Shown: piece by piece, positions 54,416 through 63,528 of the stretch
How the letters are laid out: each line of letters starts with the position of its first letter
Position numbering within the stretch: the first letter of the stretch is position 1
Source: Sphingobacteriaceae bacterium DW12
GTDB lineage: Bacteria > Bacteroidota > Bacteroidia > Sphingobacteriales > Sphingobacteriaceae
DNA: 64,000 nucleotides
Reading direction: 5' to 3'
Assembly: GCA_000783305.1 (NCBI GenBank)
Contig: JROE01000013.1
Location: 202,789 to 266,788 of the forward strand
Notes under the pieces: generated by a model
Told to the model about the DNA's origin: nothing
What the model saw: only the letters and a program-made list of their open reading frames with translations
Database searches by the model: none
Position numbers and translations under genes: made by a program

Positions 54416-55297
54416 ATGAGAATTGTCCAATTTACTGTCCCGGTCCCAGACCAAGGCTCTGTATGTGTGCAGGAAGATATACTGCCTGAATTCTATGGTA
54501 ATTATCACCGACATAAAGAAATTCAGTTGACCTATATCTTAAAAGGCAAAGGAACGTTCTTGATTGGTAATTTCTCACATCACTTTGAAGAAGACGAAGT
54601 ATTTATTGTTGATGCTGATGAGGCGCATATGTTTAAGAAGGTAGATATGGTGTCGGCGCCCCCATTGGAACAAGGGATACATGCCATACATATCTTTATC
54701 GATTATCAGGCCTTTGCCAATTTTTTTACTCTTCCAGAGTTTGAAGGAGCAAAATCATTTTTAGAAAAAATCAATGGAAGCAAAAAGCTAACAGCAGAAT
54801 ATGCTATTCCGCTGAAATCCAATTTTCTGAAAATAAATCAATCCGAAGGTACTCAGCGGCTATTGCAATTCCTTAATTTAATCGATCATCTCAGTAAGAA
54901 GATTGAACTTTGGACATCGCTATATACAGGTATCCCCCAAAAAAAGTATTCAGATGACGAGGGGATTCGAATGAACGATATTTTTCAGTATACCTTTGCC
55001 CACTTTACCGAAAAAGTGACGTTGGAGCAGATTTCTGAGGTTGCTCATATGACTCCACATGCTTTTTGTAAGTATTTTAAAAAGCACACTCGTAAGACTT
55101 ACGTCGCATTCTTGAATGAAATACGGGTGGAGCAAGCCTGTAAACTTTTAATCAACGGGCAATCCGAAAACATGGCAGATATTGCCTTTCGTACGGGCTT
55201 CAATAATGTTGTCAACTTTAACCGAGTCTTTAAAAAGGTAATAAAACTCTCTCCAAGTGAATATGTTGAAGCATACAAGCTAAAAGAGATTTCATAA
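54416..55297 (+). CDS. AraC family transcriptional regulator
   Basis: A 293-residue regulator with a cupin-type sensor domain (about 1-130: MRIVQFTVPVPDQGSVCVQE, YHRHKEIQLTYIL) and a C-terminal double helix-turn-helix (about 195-290: ISEVAHMTPHAFCKYFKK and ADIAFRTGFNNVVNFNRVFK). The ATG at 54416 is preferred over the GTG at 54401 since MRIVQFTVPV matches the usual start. The sensor domain suggests a sugar or small-molecule ligand. Its neighbours make control of the fucosidase cluster possible, but no operator was identified. Confidence 0.9.
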   Translation: MRIVQFTVPVPDQGSVCVQEDILPEFYGNYHRHKEIQLTYILKGKGTFLIGNFSHHFEEDEVFIVDADEAHMFKKVDMVSAPPLEQGIHAIHIFIDYQAFANFFTLPEFEGAKSFLEKINGSKKLTAEYAIPLKSNFLKINQSEGTQRLLQFLNLIDHLSKKIELWTSLYTGIPQKKYSDDEGIRMNDIFQYTFAHFTEKVTLEQISEVAHMTPHAFCKYFKKHTRKTYVAFLNEIRVEQACKLLINGQSENMADIAFRTGFNNVVNFNRVFKKVIKLSPSEYVEAYKLKEIS

Positions 55298-55314
55298 GCA
55301 GAAGCTAGTAAAAT

Positions 55315-57033
55315 ATGCAAAAAGCACTTTTAATATGTATTGCAGTATCGTTGTTGATAGGCAGTTCTACCTATGCTCAACAGTATAAAATTGATACCTT
55401 ACAGTATCAGGGTACCGATCAACATATGGTCAATATGGTCATATTGGCTGATGGGTATACTGAAGAAGAATTGGATTATTTTGTCGAAGATGCCAAGCGA
55501 TTCAATAATTATTTCTTCCTGACGGAGCCTTTTCGGCAATATGTTAACTATTTCAATGTTTTTGCCATTCGAACTCCTTCTGCAGAGTCGGGTGCTATCC
55601 ATAAGGGTATAGCAACAGATTGTCCCAAAGATGCACATGCTGTGGGTGAAGTGCCTGCTCGATTTAACAAGTTTGCTAGAAATGCTGCTGTACCTACTAG
55701 TAATCCGCAAACCATATTTGGTAGTAGCTTTGATAACATGGGACTCCATAGATTGGTGATTCCACACAATGAACAAGCTATTCAAAAGGTATTAAAGGAA
55801 CATGTACCCAATCATTCACAGGTTGTGATTTTAGTTAATTCTCCATTCTACGGTGGCTCAGGAGGAAAGTATGCAACGGCAACGGTCAATGCTGCTAGTA
55901 GCGACATCGCAGTGCACGAAATTGGACATTCTTTTGCCCTATTGGCCGATGAGTATTGGGCCGGAAATCAATATGCCATCGAAGGTCCTAATAGATCCCA
56001 GGAAGCTGACCCGACAAGGGTGCGTTGGAAAAATTGGGTCGGGACTAATGGAGTAGGCGTATACGCCTATGGTGCAAAAGCTTCACCATCAACATGGTTC
56101 AGACCACATGAGTATTGTAAGATGCAATACTTGGTGGCCCCGTTTTGCAACGTTTGTCAAGAGGCCTTTGTAGAAACGATTCATAAATTGACCAATCCAA
56201 TAAAGAGGGCGACACCCTCTGCTGTACACATATTGAAAGCAGAGGATATTTCAAAATTGTCATTGACCTTAATCAAGCCATCACCTAACACATTAAAAGT
56301 AGAGTGGTATTTGAATGACGAGCTCATTGATATTAACAAAGATAGTATCTACTTAGACCAAGGCATGTTTACAATTGGCGAGAATAGCCTAAAAGCGGTG
56401 GTGCATGACTACACGACTCTAGTTCGCAGTGTTGAACATGCTGTGCATACTTATACTGTGGAATGGAAAATCCAAAGTAATCACCTCGTTGCGCTATCTT
56501 CGCCCGTCTCCGTTTTTGGGGATACATTGGAAACCTGTTACGACGGCTATCAAGTCATAACGGTGAAAGACCCAGCCTCAGGTCTTGTTTATCAGTGGTA
56601 TGATACCCCTTCAGGAGGAGTGCCGATAAAGACAAATGCAAATTTTGTCGTACCGAGAACCAAGGTGAATAAGACCTATTATATAGAAGGCGTTTGGAAG
56701 GGAAGAAAATCCAAACGACGTGCTGTTAACATTAAGATACTTCCACAGATTGTCCCGCCAAAGAAGGTCAAGGTGCAACATATTAAAGCTTCCGATAAAG
56801 TGCTATTATGGGTCGATGAAAAAGAGGATGGACGATACAATTACATATGGAGTAATGAGGAGGGGCAACCCATTTATCAGTATGACGAGCTAGGGGGAGA
56901 ATTTGTCAGACCCACTGGGAAAAATAACACCATGACACTTAAACGGTCAGGGCAACCTATCAAAGTATTTGTCCAGAAAGTAGATAAAGAAACTACTTGT
57001 GTAAGCGAACGGGTAACCGTTACAGTCTATTAG
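55315..57033 (+). CDS. M64 family (IgA peptidase-like) metallopeptidase
   Basis: A 572-residue exported protease (signal ending STYAQ). The zinc site is HEIGHSFALLADEY (His201, Glu202, His205) with the long M64-type extension. The N-terminal part has MVNMVILADGYTEEEL, a family signature. Cysteines near FCNVCQEAF may form a disulfide. After about residue 310 come two Ig-like or PKD-like beta domains (DTLETCYDGYQVI, YYIEGVWKGRKSKRR). It acts outside the cytoplasm on host or dietary glycoproteins, which would fit with the nearby fucosidases, but that link is inference. A strong bidirectional terminator follows. Confidence 0.9.
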   Translation: MQKALLICIAVSLLIGSSTYAQQYKIDTLQYQGTDQHMVNMVILADGYTEEELDYFVEDAKRFNNYFFLTEPFRQYVNYFNVFAIRTPSAESGAIHKGIATDCPKDAHAVGEVPARFNKFARNAAVPTSNPQTIFGSSFDNMGLHRLVIPHNEQAIQKVLKEHVPNHSQVVILVNSPFYGGSGGKYATATVNAASSDIAVHEIGHSFALLADEYWAGNQYAIEGPNRSQEADPTRVRWKNWVGTNGVGVYAYGAKASPSTWFRPHEYCKMQYLVAPFCNVCQEAFVETIHKLTNPIKRATPSAVHILKAEDISKLSLTLIKPSPNTLKVEWYLNDELIDINKDSIYLDQGMFTIGENSLKAVVHDYTTLVRSVEHAVHTYTVEWKIQSNHLVALSSPVSVFGDTLETCYDGYQVITVKDPASGLVYQWYDTPSGGVPIKTNANFVVPRTKVNKTYYIEGVWKGRKSKRRAVNIKILPQIVPPKKVKVQHIKASDKVLLWVDEKEDGRYNYIWSNEEGQPIYQYDELGGEFVRPTGKNNTMTLKRSGQPIKVFVQKVDKETTCVSERVTVTVY

Positions 57034-57068
57034 AAATAAAAGGAGGTCCATTGGACCTCCTTTTATTT
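57034..57068. terminator. bidirectional terminator between the M64 peptidase and glycyl-tRNA synthetase genes
   Basis: AAATAAAAGGAGGTCC (57034-57049) pairs perfectly over 16 bp with 57053-57068, loop ATT, followed by T-rich sequence on the plus side. Confidence 0.92.
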
Positions 57069-57085
57069 TTTTATAGAAACCGCGT

Positions 57086-58555
57086 CTACAGCAATTGTTT
57101 CAGTAAGGTATTCCAGCCCACTAGCTCCCTAGTGATGTTTTCCAAGTCCGCGATAGCCACACGCTCTTGTTCCATTGAATCACGATGACGGATGGTTACC
57201 GTATTATCTTCTAAAGACTGGTGGTCTACTGTAATACAGAAAGGAGTACCGATAGCATCTTGACGACGGTAGCGTTTTCCGATAGAATCCTTCTCATCAT
57301 ACTGTACGTTGTAGTCCATCTTTAAGCTAGCCATGATTTCTCTTGCTTTCTCTGGAAGACCATCTTTTTTAGTCAACGGCAGGATTGCAGCCTTGACAGG
57401 TGCTAATGCTGGAGGGAACTTCAAGACGACACGTGAATCTTGTTTTTCTTCAGTAGAAAGATCCTCCTGTACTAATGAATTGCACAGGACGGTTAGAAAC
57501 AAACGATCGAGCCCAATTGAAGTCTCTACCACATATGGGATATAATTCTGATTGATTTCAGTATCAAAATATTGCATCTTTTTACCTGAAAACTCCTGAT
57601 GTTGTTTCAAGTCAAAATCCGTGCGAGAGTGGATGCCTTCCACTTCTTTGAAGCCAAATGGAAACTTAAATTCGATATCGACTGCAGCATTCGCATAATG
57701 AGCGAGTTTGTCGTGGTCGTGGTAGCGATAGTTGTCTGGATTGAATCCCAAGGCTAAGTGCCATTTTAGACGAGTTTCTTTCCACTTGTTGTACCATTCC
57801 ATTTCTGTGCCTGGACGACAGAAAAATTGCAACTCCATTTGCTCAAATTCGCGCATGCGCATGATAAATTGGCGGGCAATAACTTCATTTCGGAAAGCTT
57901 TACCAATTTGTGCGATACCAAAAGGAATCTTCATACGGCCAGTTTTCTGAACATTCAAGAAATTGACGAAGATACCTTGGGCGGTCTCTGGGCGCAGATA
58001 TACTTGTTCTGCCCCATCTGCCATTGCGCCCATTTGTGTAGCAAACATCAGGTTGAATTGACGTACATCTGTCCAATTTTTAGTGCCAGATACCGGGCAT
58101 ACGATATTGTGCTCTTCTATGATAGATTTCAATCCCACAAGGTCATCTGCGTTCAAAGCCGTGTTCAAGTCATTCAATAAAGCTGCTGCTTTATCGGTCT
58201 TCCCATCCGCCTCGTAACGCGCAATCTTGTCTTCTATCAATTGGTCAGCACGGTAACGCTTCTTGGAGTCTTTGTTGTCTATCATTGGGTCATTGAACCC
58301 ATCCACGTGTCCAGAAGCTTTCCATGTTGTTGGATGCATGAAGATTGCAGCATCGATACCAACGATGTTCTCATTCAATTGCACCATGGATTTCCACCAA
58401 TAGGTCTTTAGGTTGTTCTTTAATTCCGAACCCAATTGACCATAATCGTATACGGCACTAAGGCCATCATATATCTCACTCGATTGGAACACAAAACCGT
58501 ATTCCTTTGCATGTGATACTATACTTTTAAAAAAATCGTCAGTCTGTTTGCTCAT
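57086..58555 (-). CDS. glyS: glycine--tRNA ligase, single-chain type
   Basis: A 489-residue class II synthetase of the homodimeric (archaeal/eukaryotic/Bacteroidota) type, not the bacterial alpha2beta2 form. Class II motifs are visible: YLRPETAQGIFVNF (motif 1/2 region), GKAFRNEVIARQFIMRMREFEQME (read around FRNEV) and SIGLDRLFLTVL (motif 3). The start MSKQTDDFFKSIVSHAKEYGF and the C-terminal anticodon-binding domain (ILPLTKKDGLPEKAREI, GTPFCITVDHQSLEDNTV) are standard. It is essential for translation. Confidence 0.95.
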   Translation of the reverse strand: MSKQTDDFFKSIVSHAKEYGFVFQSSEIYDGLSAVYDYGQLGSELKNNLKTYWWKSMVQLNENIVGIDAAIFMHPTTWKASGHVDGFNDPMIDNKDSKKRYRADQLIEDKIARYEADGKTDKAAALLNDLNTALNADDLVGLKSIIEEHNIVCPVSGTKNWTDVRQFNLMFATQMGAMADGAEQVYLRPETAQGIFVNFLNVQKTGRMKIPFGIAQIGKAFRNEVIARQFIMRMREFEQMELQFFCRPGTEMEWYNKWKETRLKWHLALGFNPDNYRYHDHDKLAHYANAAVDIEFKFPFGFKEVEGIHSRTDFDLKQHQEFSGKKMQYFDTEINQNYIPYVVETSIGLDRLFLTVLCNSLVQEDLSTEEKQDSRVVLKFPPALAPVKAAILPLTKKDGLPEKAREIMASLKMDYNVQYDEKDSIGKRYRRQDAIGTPFCITVDHQSLEDNTVTIRHRDSMEQERVAIADLENITRELVGWNTLLKQLL

Positions 58556-58630
58556 AAGAGGCGAATATAAGAAATATTTGGTAGATGAAAGATCAAAGGA
58601 TTAAAGATTGTCTTTATTTCTTATTGTCCT

Positions 58631-59092
58631 TTAAACGTATAAATCTCGAATCTGTTGCGATGCATTTTTATTGTCTATTTTTTTGAGAATGTGCTCGATA
58701 CGCCCCTGTTCGTTAATTACAAATGTAGTGCGGGCTGTACCCATATATTTTTTTCCATACATGTTCTTCTCTACCCATACACCATATTTCTCAACAAGAC
58801 TCTTGTCCTCATCAACCAATAATTGAAATGGAAGCTCGTGCTTGGTGATGAATTTTTGATGGGATGCCCCCCCATCAATACTTACACCCAATACCTCAAA
58901 CCCATCCTTTTTGAGCGATTGATAATTGTCCCTAAAATTGCAAGCCTCAGTTGTACACCCCGGTGTATTGTCCTTCGGATAAAAATAAAGAATAACCTTC
59001 TTTCCTTTGAAATCATGGAGATTCACGATCTCGCCGTTTTGGTTTTTAGCGCTAAAATCCGGCGCTTGCTGCCCTACTTCCAGTGTTGCCAT
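58631..59092 (-). CDS. bcp: thioredoxin-dependent thiol peroxidase (Bcp/PrxQ)
   Basis: A 153-residue peroxiredoxin. The peroxidatic Cys46 and resolving Cys51 lie five residues apart in DNTPGCTTEACNFRDNY, the PrxQ arrangement. The start MATLEVGQQAPDF and the C-terminal motif YMGTARTTFVINEQGRI are typical. It reduces peroxides in the cytoplasm. It is one of several peroxide-defence genes in the window, with tpx, katA and the OsmC gene, but is not clustered with them. Confidence 0.95.
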   Translation of the reverse strand: MATLEVGQQAPDFSAKNQNGEIVNLHDFKGKKVILYFYPKDNTPGCTTEACNFRDNYQSLKKDGFEVLGVSIDGGASHQKFITKHELPFQLLVDEDKSLVEKYGVWVEKNMYGKKYMGTARTTFVINEQGRIEHILKKIDNKNASQQIRDLYV

Positions 59093-59149
59093 ATTATTAT
59101 GATTCTTTGTAATTCTTATTATTATAAATACTAAATACCTTGTAAAGCA

Positions 59150-60871
59150 CTACTTTGAAAAGCTGGCTTCATATGTCTTGACATTATCTTTCAAATCCCG
59201 TACCTCCAGTTTAAAGGTATGTGTTCCCTTACCTAATGATGGTTCGAAACTATGCCATACATGTCGATTTTTAGGGTCATATTCCATTAATACCCATTGG
59301 CCATCAATATATCCATTGAAGCTCTGGATGCCAGAAAGATTATCCGAAATTGTGAAATCTATTCGGGATTGGTTGGTTAAATTTTTTCCGTTACTTAAGT
59401 TTCGAGGTGTAATCACCGGGGCGACTGTATCCACGGCTATATAGAAACTGCCCATATCTCGTAGAGAAGTAGTTACCCAACCATTTTCATAACGCCCGCC
59501 TTTCGAGCGCCCTTTATCGTCAACCACTATCGCCTTAGTCTGCAGTCGAGACGAGAGCGTTCCGTCAGGTTTGAGACTGAGCTTGTAGCTATCCAATAGT
59601 GGCACCATATCATTGTGGACCTGATGCAGGTTGCTATACCCTCCTTTTGGTTTCGAGCCCTCAGCATGATTAAAATAAAGATCATTGTACAATATACCTT
59701 TAGGAATCGTTATGCGCATGTTATTGGTGCTGTAATTATTTTCTTGACCATGTTTGAATATTGCTGTCCCTTTTTGGGGCTTGCGTGAAATGGTGTATGT
59801 CGGGTTTTGCTGCACGGTAAAACCGACCTTACTCGTATTGCCATGCACATCCTTTACAATATACTCGATCTCGTGCGGATTGTTGTCTGGTAGTTCGATG
59901 AAGCCTAGATTGTCAAGATGCCTATATATTGGAGCAGTGTTGTTGGGGTCCTTAAAGCTTTTTTGGATTTTTGCTTTTGTCTTGACAAAGTAAGGATAGT
60001 CGATATACGAATTTAGTGCTCGTGAAGTAGCAAAAGAAAGCTCTTCAAAGACCACCGTACTGATGGGTTTTCCGTCTAGCAACAGTTCGATTGAATAGAC
60101 CCCAAAACTAAAAGTCGTCCCCGTATGGCGGTCGATAGCGTTGATGCCTAATCCAAATCGTCCATTTACTGGGATAGGAGCTGCGCTTGTCAGTGCATAC
60201 TTACCTGTGCCTAGGGCCTTGATTGTCTGATGTCGACGCGGTGTATTTTCATCAAATACATCTGTGCCAATATCATAGAAGGTTATACCTCTAATAATTG
60301 GGGGAACATCATCTTTAAAATACAACCCGAATAACTGCGAGTTCAACGGGTTTTGTGTTTTGGTGTCACGGATTTCAAAGTGTAAGTGTGGCCCACCTGA
60401 GCCGCCCGTATTTCCGGATTTTCCTAAAAGCTGGCCTTTGGAGACCAGGACTCTATTACGAGCTATTTCTATATCTACATCATAACTTTTTTTCCTATAC
60501 TGCTCATCCTTGATAATCTGTGATAGCTGGTCATTGAAGCTGTCCATATGTAGGTATACAGAAGTATATCCATTGGGATGGTCTACATATACCGATAGGC
60601 CACCTCCACCGATTTGTACCCTCACGCGTGAGACAAACCCTTCGGCAGCGCTATAAATCGGGATACCTGTACGTTGCTGTGTCCGGTAATCATTCCCAGC
60701 ATGAAAATGGGTGCCTCTCAGCTCACCAAAACCTCCAGATGCTTGAGGTGCTATATCCATAGGCTGTCTGAAATAATTTTGAGGATATGTGCGGGACTTG
60801 AGGACGCTCTGCGAAAATGCAGAAGCAACTGTAAATGTCAATAGACCCAAAAATATACTTAGTTTTTTCAT
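59150..60871 (-). CDS. M23 family metallopeptidase
   Basis: A 573-residue exported protein with a signal peptide ending SAFSQ. The LytM-type zinc site is in the N-terminal third: GTHFHAGNDYRT (His and Asp ligands) and GGPHLHFEIRDT, with YLHMD between. It is preceded directly by the signal, and about 370 residues of beta-rich domains follow, including a C-terminal Ig-like region (IDFTISDNLSGIQSFNGYIDG, read in part). Such proteins cut peptidoglycan cross-links or act in envelope shaping. The zinc ligands appear complete, so it is presumably active. Confidence 0.9.
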   Translation of the reverse strand: MKKLSIFLGLLTFTVASAFSQSVLKSRTYPQNYFRQPMDIAPQASGGFGELRGTHFHAGNDYRTQQRTGIPIYSAAEGFVSRVRVQIGGGGLSVYVDHPNGYTSVYLHMDSFNDQLSQIIKDEQYRKKSYDVDIEIARNRVLVSKGQLLGKSGNTGGSGGPHLHFEIRDTKTQNPLNSQLFGLYFKDDVPPIIRGITFYDIGTDVFDENTPRRHQTIKALGTGKYALTSAAPIPVNGRFGLGINAIDRHTGTTFSFGVYSIELLLDGKPISTVVFEELSFATSRALNSYIDYPYFVKTKAKIQKSFKDPNNTAPIYRHLDNLGFIELPDNNPHEIEYIVKDVHGNTSKVGFTVQQNPTYTISRKPQKGTAIFKHGQENNYSTNNMRITIPKGILYNDLYFNHAEGSKPKGGYSNLHQVHNDMVPLLDSYKLSLKPDGTLSSRLQTKAIVVDDKGRSKGGRYENGWVTTSLRDMGSFYIAVDTVAPVITPRNLSNGKNLTNQSRIDFTISDNLSGIQSFNGYIDGQWVLMEYDPKNRHVWHSFEPSLGKGTHTFKLEVRDLKDNVKTYEASFSK

Positions 60872-61033
60872 CCGATTATTTATTATTCATTGGCTGATGA
60901 CCCCTTTTCTGCGCTGTAGTGTAAGTATCATGCAATCGTTTATTATTCTGTTTAGGATGCTCAAGCAACCTTTGGTAGTCTCTGTGTATACATTCAACGC
61001 TATAGTAAGCTTCTCGTCTGCGCCACAGAGGCT

Positions 61034-61645
61034 TTATTTGATAGCACAAGTAAACATGCTTTGTTCTCCAATAAAGCCTTCCAGATGATCGCCAATGGCA
61101 ATTGGACCTACACCGGCAGGTGTCCCGGTGTATATGAAGTCACCTTTTCGGAGAGTGATGTATTGGGAAATAAATACAATCAGTTGACCGTAAGAAAAAA
61201 TCAAATCCCTTGTGTTCCCCTCTTGGACGATATTCCCATTTTTTTGTAGACTGAATGCTATCTGATCGGGATTTTCAAAATCGGTCATAGGAATAAGAGA
61301 ACTAATGACAGCTGAACTATCAAAGGATTTGGCTAGCTCCCAAGGCAATCCTTTTTCTTTATGCTGCTGCTGAATATCCCGAGCCGTGAAATCTACTCCT
61401 AGACCAACAGCATCATAATATGTGGTGGCAAACTTAGGGGATACGTGCTTCCCTTCTTTGCAGATCCGTAGGACCACTTCCACTTCATAATGGATATCGG
61501 TAGAAAAATCTGGATAATAAAAATCTTTATTGTCTTTAAGAAGCGCAGTATCTGGCTTCATAAAGATAACAGGCGTTCCGGGTACTGGATTATTGAGTTC
61601 TTTGGCGTGGTCGATGTAGTTGCGACCTACTGCGATTATCTTCAT
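61034..61645 (-). CDS. fumarylacetoacetate hydrolase family protein
   Basis: A 203-residue FAH-fold enzyme starting at MKIIAVGRNYIDHAKELN (61645); the upstream in-frame ATG at 61729 has no family similarity. The metal-binding residues are in HYEVEVVLRI and GVDFTARDIQ. Late motifs GNTRDLIFS and GDFIYTGTPAGVGPI are standard. Members act as acylpyruvases or oxaloacetate decarboxylases; the small size fits a YcgM/FAHD1-like acylpyruvase. It has its own TAnnTTTG box. Confidence 0.9.
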   Translation of the reverse strand: MKIIAVGRNYIDHAKELNNPVPGTPVIFMKPDTALLKDNKDFYYPDFSTDIHYEVEVVLRICKEGKHVSPKFATTYYDAVGLGVDFTARDIQQQHKEKGLPWELAKSFDSSAVISSLIPMTDFENPDQIAFSLQKNGNIVQEGNTRDLIFSYGQLIVFISQYITLRKGDFIYTGTPAGVGPIAIGDHLEGFIGEQSMFTCAIK

Positions 61646-61736
61646 ATCGATTGACGTGTATATACTATAGGGTATTCTAGAGACAACTGTATTGAAGGAG
61701 AAGCCTCCTATTCTGTCATAACTTAACAAACTTAGA

Positions 61737-61744
61737 CAAACTTG
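61737..61744 (-). promoter_or_regulatory. TAnnTTTG box for the FAH-family gene
   Basis: The minus strand reads TAAGTTTG, giving a leader of about 85 nt before 61645. Confidence 0.45.
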
Positions 61745-61919
61745 TTTTTTTTAACAAGTGTTTATTCGGATTTGTGACAAGGGAGCGTACTATATAGGCC
61801 GATTGTGGAAGAGGAGATTGTTTAAGGTCGCAACATTCGGGTTTAATTCTGCATCAATCCGTATCAAGTATACCAATACTTAGATATTAATAGAGAATTA
61901 ATAGTGTATTGAGAAAGAA

Positions 61920-61966
61920 TTAATAGGGGGTTGATAGAGGTATAACCTCTATCAACCCCCTATTAA
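61920..61966. repeat. perfect 22-bp hairpin upstream of the DUF6266 gene
   Basis: Bases 61920-61941 pair exactly with 61945-61966 around a 3-nt loop (ATA); the core is GGGGGTTGATAGAGG. Neither arm is followed by a clean U-run. It may be a terminator for unseen transcripts, an operator or the end of a mobile repeat. Confidence 0.85.
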
Positions 61967-62066
61967 CTCTCTATAAAGACTTGATTAATACTTTTTTAAT
62001 TGTATATTTAATACGAAGTGGATATAAATCTGTAGCGAATTACTAACCAATCATACACTCAAAATT

Positions 62067-62699
62067 ATGGCAGTATCAAAGAATGGAATACAGGGGACCT
62101 TTTCCGGGAAAATAGGTTCTATTGTGGGTTATCAACTTAATGGCCAAAATGTCATTAGGACGGTGGGGAGACGGGCTCCATCCCAAAAATTCAGTGAATT
62201 GGAGCTGATTAATCAAGGGCGGATGCGAGCTGTATCAAGTTTTCTTAAGATGATAAGGCCGTTTATTGTATTTGGTTATCAGCATCTGGCCCCTAAAGGG
62301 AGCCGGGTTGGTCCATTTCAAATGGCGCAATCTTATGCGTTAAAAAATGCCATTAAGTATGGCGAAGGGAACAAACCGTTGATAGATCCGGAGAAGGTGT
62401 TGGTTTTTAGAGGTGACCTGTTGCCACCGCAAAATGTGCAGGTGAGCTTAACAGATACTAGGGTGACAATTACGTGGGATGTACAAAATCGGATGGGGAA
62501 CAATGTACTGATTGCACTCTTGTATGATGGACATGACTATCGGCAATTTCGAGAAGTGGGAAGTTTGGAGTCGATAGGGATGGATATCTGGGACCTACCT
62601 TGGATACCTAAGGATGGTCGTGCAATATATGTCTATGTAGGTTTTCACAATACCCTAATCAATAAATTGTCCGATAGTGTCTACGTAGGAACTATTTAG
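62067..62699 (+). CDS. DUF6266 family protein
   Basis: A 210-residue protein with the hallmark N-terminus AVSKNGIQGTFSGKIGSIVGY and the motif IRTVGRRAPSQKFSE. The first 100 residues are basic and helical; the second half is a beta-rich, fibronectin-like domain (PPQNVQVSLTDTRVTITWD). There is no signal peptide. DUF6266 proteins are common and often multicopy in Sphingobacteriaceae; I know of no demonstrated function. It follows a long hairpin-bearing spacer and has no operon partner. Confidence 0.85.
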   Translation: MAVSKNGIQGTFSGKIGSIVGYQLNGQNVIRTVGRRAPSQKFSELELINQGRMRAVSSFLKMIRPFIVFGYQHLAPKGSRVGPFQMAQSYALKNAIKYGEGNKPLIDPEKVLVFRGDLLPPQNVQVSLTDTRVTITWDVQNRMGNNVLIALLYDGHDYRQFREVGSLESIGMDIWDLPWIPKDGRAIYVYVGFHNTLINKLSDSVYVGTI

Positions 62700-62764
62700 T
62701 TGTTTAATCGGTTCTTAACAATCAAATTCCTATTTTTACCTGTTAACGATTTTAGAACAAAAAC

Positions 62765-63418
62765 ATGAACGATTTGCAAGCTGTATTTTTTGATTTAGAC
62801 GGGACATTGATTGATTCGGAGTACTATTACTTTAAAAATTGGGGACCTATTATAGCTGAAGAGTTCGGTATTGAATTGACATTTGAAGATTGGGTCAGAC
62901 ATTTTGCTGGACATACGTTGGTCTCGAATGTAGAGACCATACGTGAGGTATACGGCGTGGACACCACAGTTGAATTTATGTGGACGCGTACACGTGCAGC
63001 ATATGAGTCTTCTGATATGACGACAATTAATTTGATGCCCTATGCTCGAGAAATCTTGACGAATCTTAAAGAAAAAGGTACTCAGATAGCATTGGTAACC
63101 TCTAGTTATAGAACTACGGTAGATAAAGTTTTGGGACATCATGGACTATTGCCTTACTTTTCAATAATTATCACTCGAGATAGTGTGCAGCAGCCCAAAC
63201 CCAATCCCGAACCATACTTGCTGGCGGTTGAAGAAATGGGGATAGATGCACAGAACTGTGTGGTGATTGAAGATACGATTACTGGGACCACGGCGGCGCA
63301 GGCAGCAGGACTCTATTGTATAGCGGTCTCGGAACAACCGATAGAACGTGAAAAATTGAAAGTAGCAGATCAATTGTTTAGCAATCTCGAGCAGGTGTGG
63401 AATTTTTTGAAGAATTAA
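62765..63418 (+). CDS. HAD family phosphatase / beta-phosphoglucomutase-like
   Basis: A 217-residue HAD subfamily IA hydrolase. Motif I is DLDGT (nucleophile Asp10, Asp12), motif II is in VTSSY, the motif III Lys is in PKPNPEPYL, and motif IV is VIEDTITGTTAAQAAG. A helical C1 cap lies at about 15-80. The usual substrate range is sugar phosphates such as 2-deoxyglucose 6-phosphate or beta-glucose 1-phosphate. It stands alone. Confidence 0.9.
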   Translation: MNDLQAVFFDLDGTLIDSEYYYFKNWGPIIAEEFGIELTFEDWVRHFAGHTLVSNVETIREVYGVDTTVEFMWTRTRAAYESSDMTTINLMPYAREILTNLKEKGTQIALVTSSYRTTVDKVLGHHGLLPYFSIIITRDSVQQPKPNPEPYLLAVEEMGIDAQNCVVIEDTITGTTAAQAAGLYCIAVSEQPIEREKLKVADQLFSNLEQVWNFLKN

Positions 63419-63528
63419 AATGCACCCCAAGAAATGACGTGTCACGAGCATGTTGTGCCGTCTAATCGTTTTAGCTTTTTGATATTTGTCAGAATATTTC
63501 TAATATTACAGATTATAAACAAAATCGT

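Larger units (their letters stand above)
61646..62066. other. 420-bp spacer with a promoter and a long hairpin
   Basis: It holds the FAH promoter (61737-61744), several ATTAATAG words at 61886-61924 and the 22-bp hairpin at 61920-61966. No gene or RNA gene was recognised. Confidence 0.5.
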
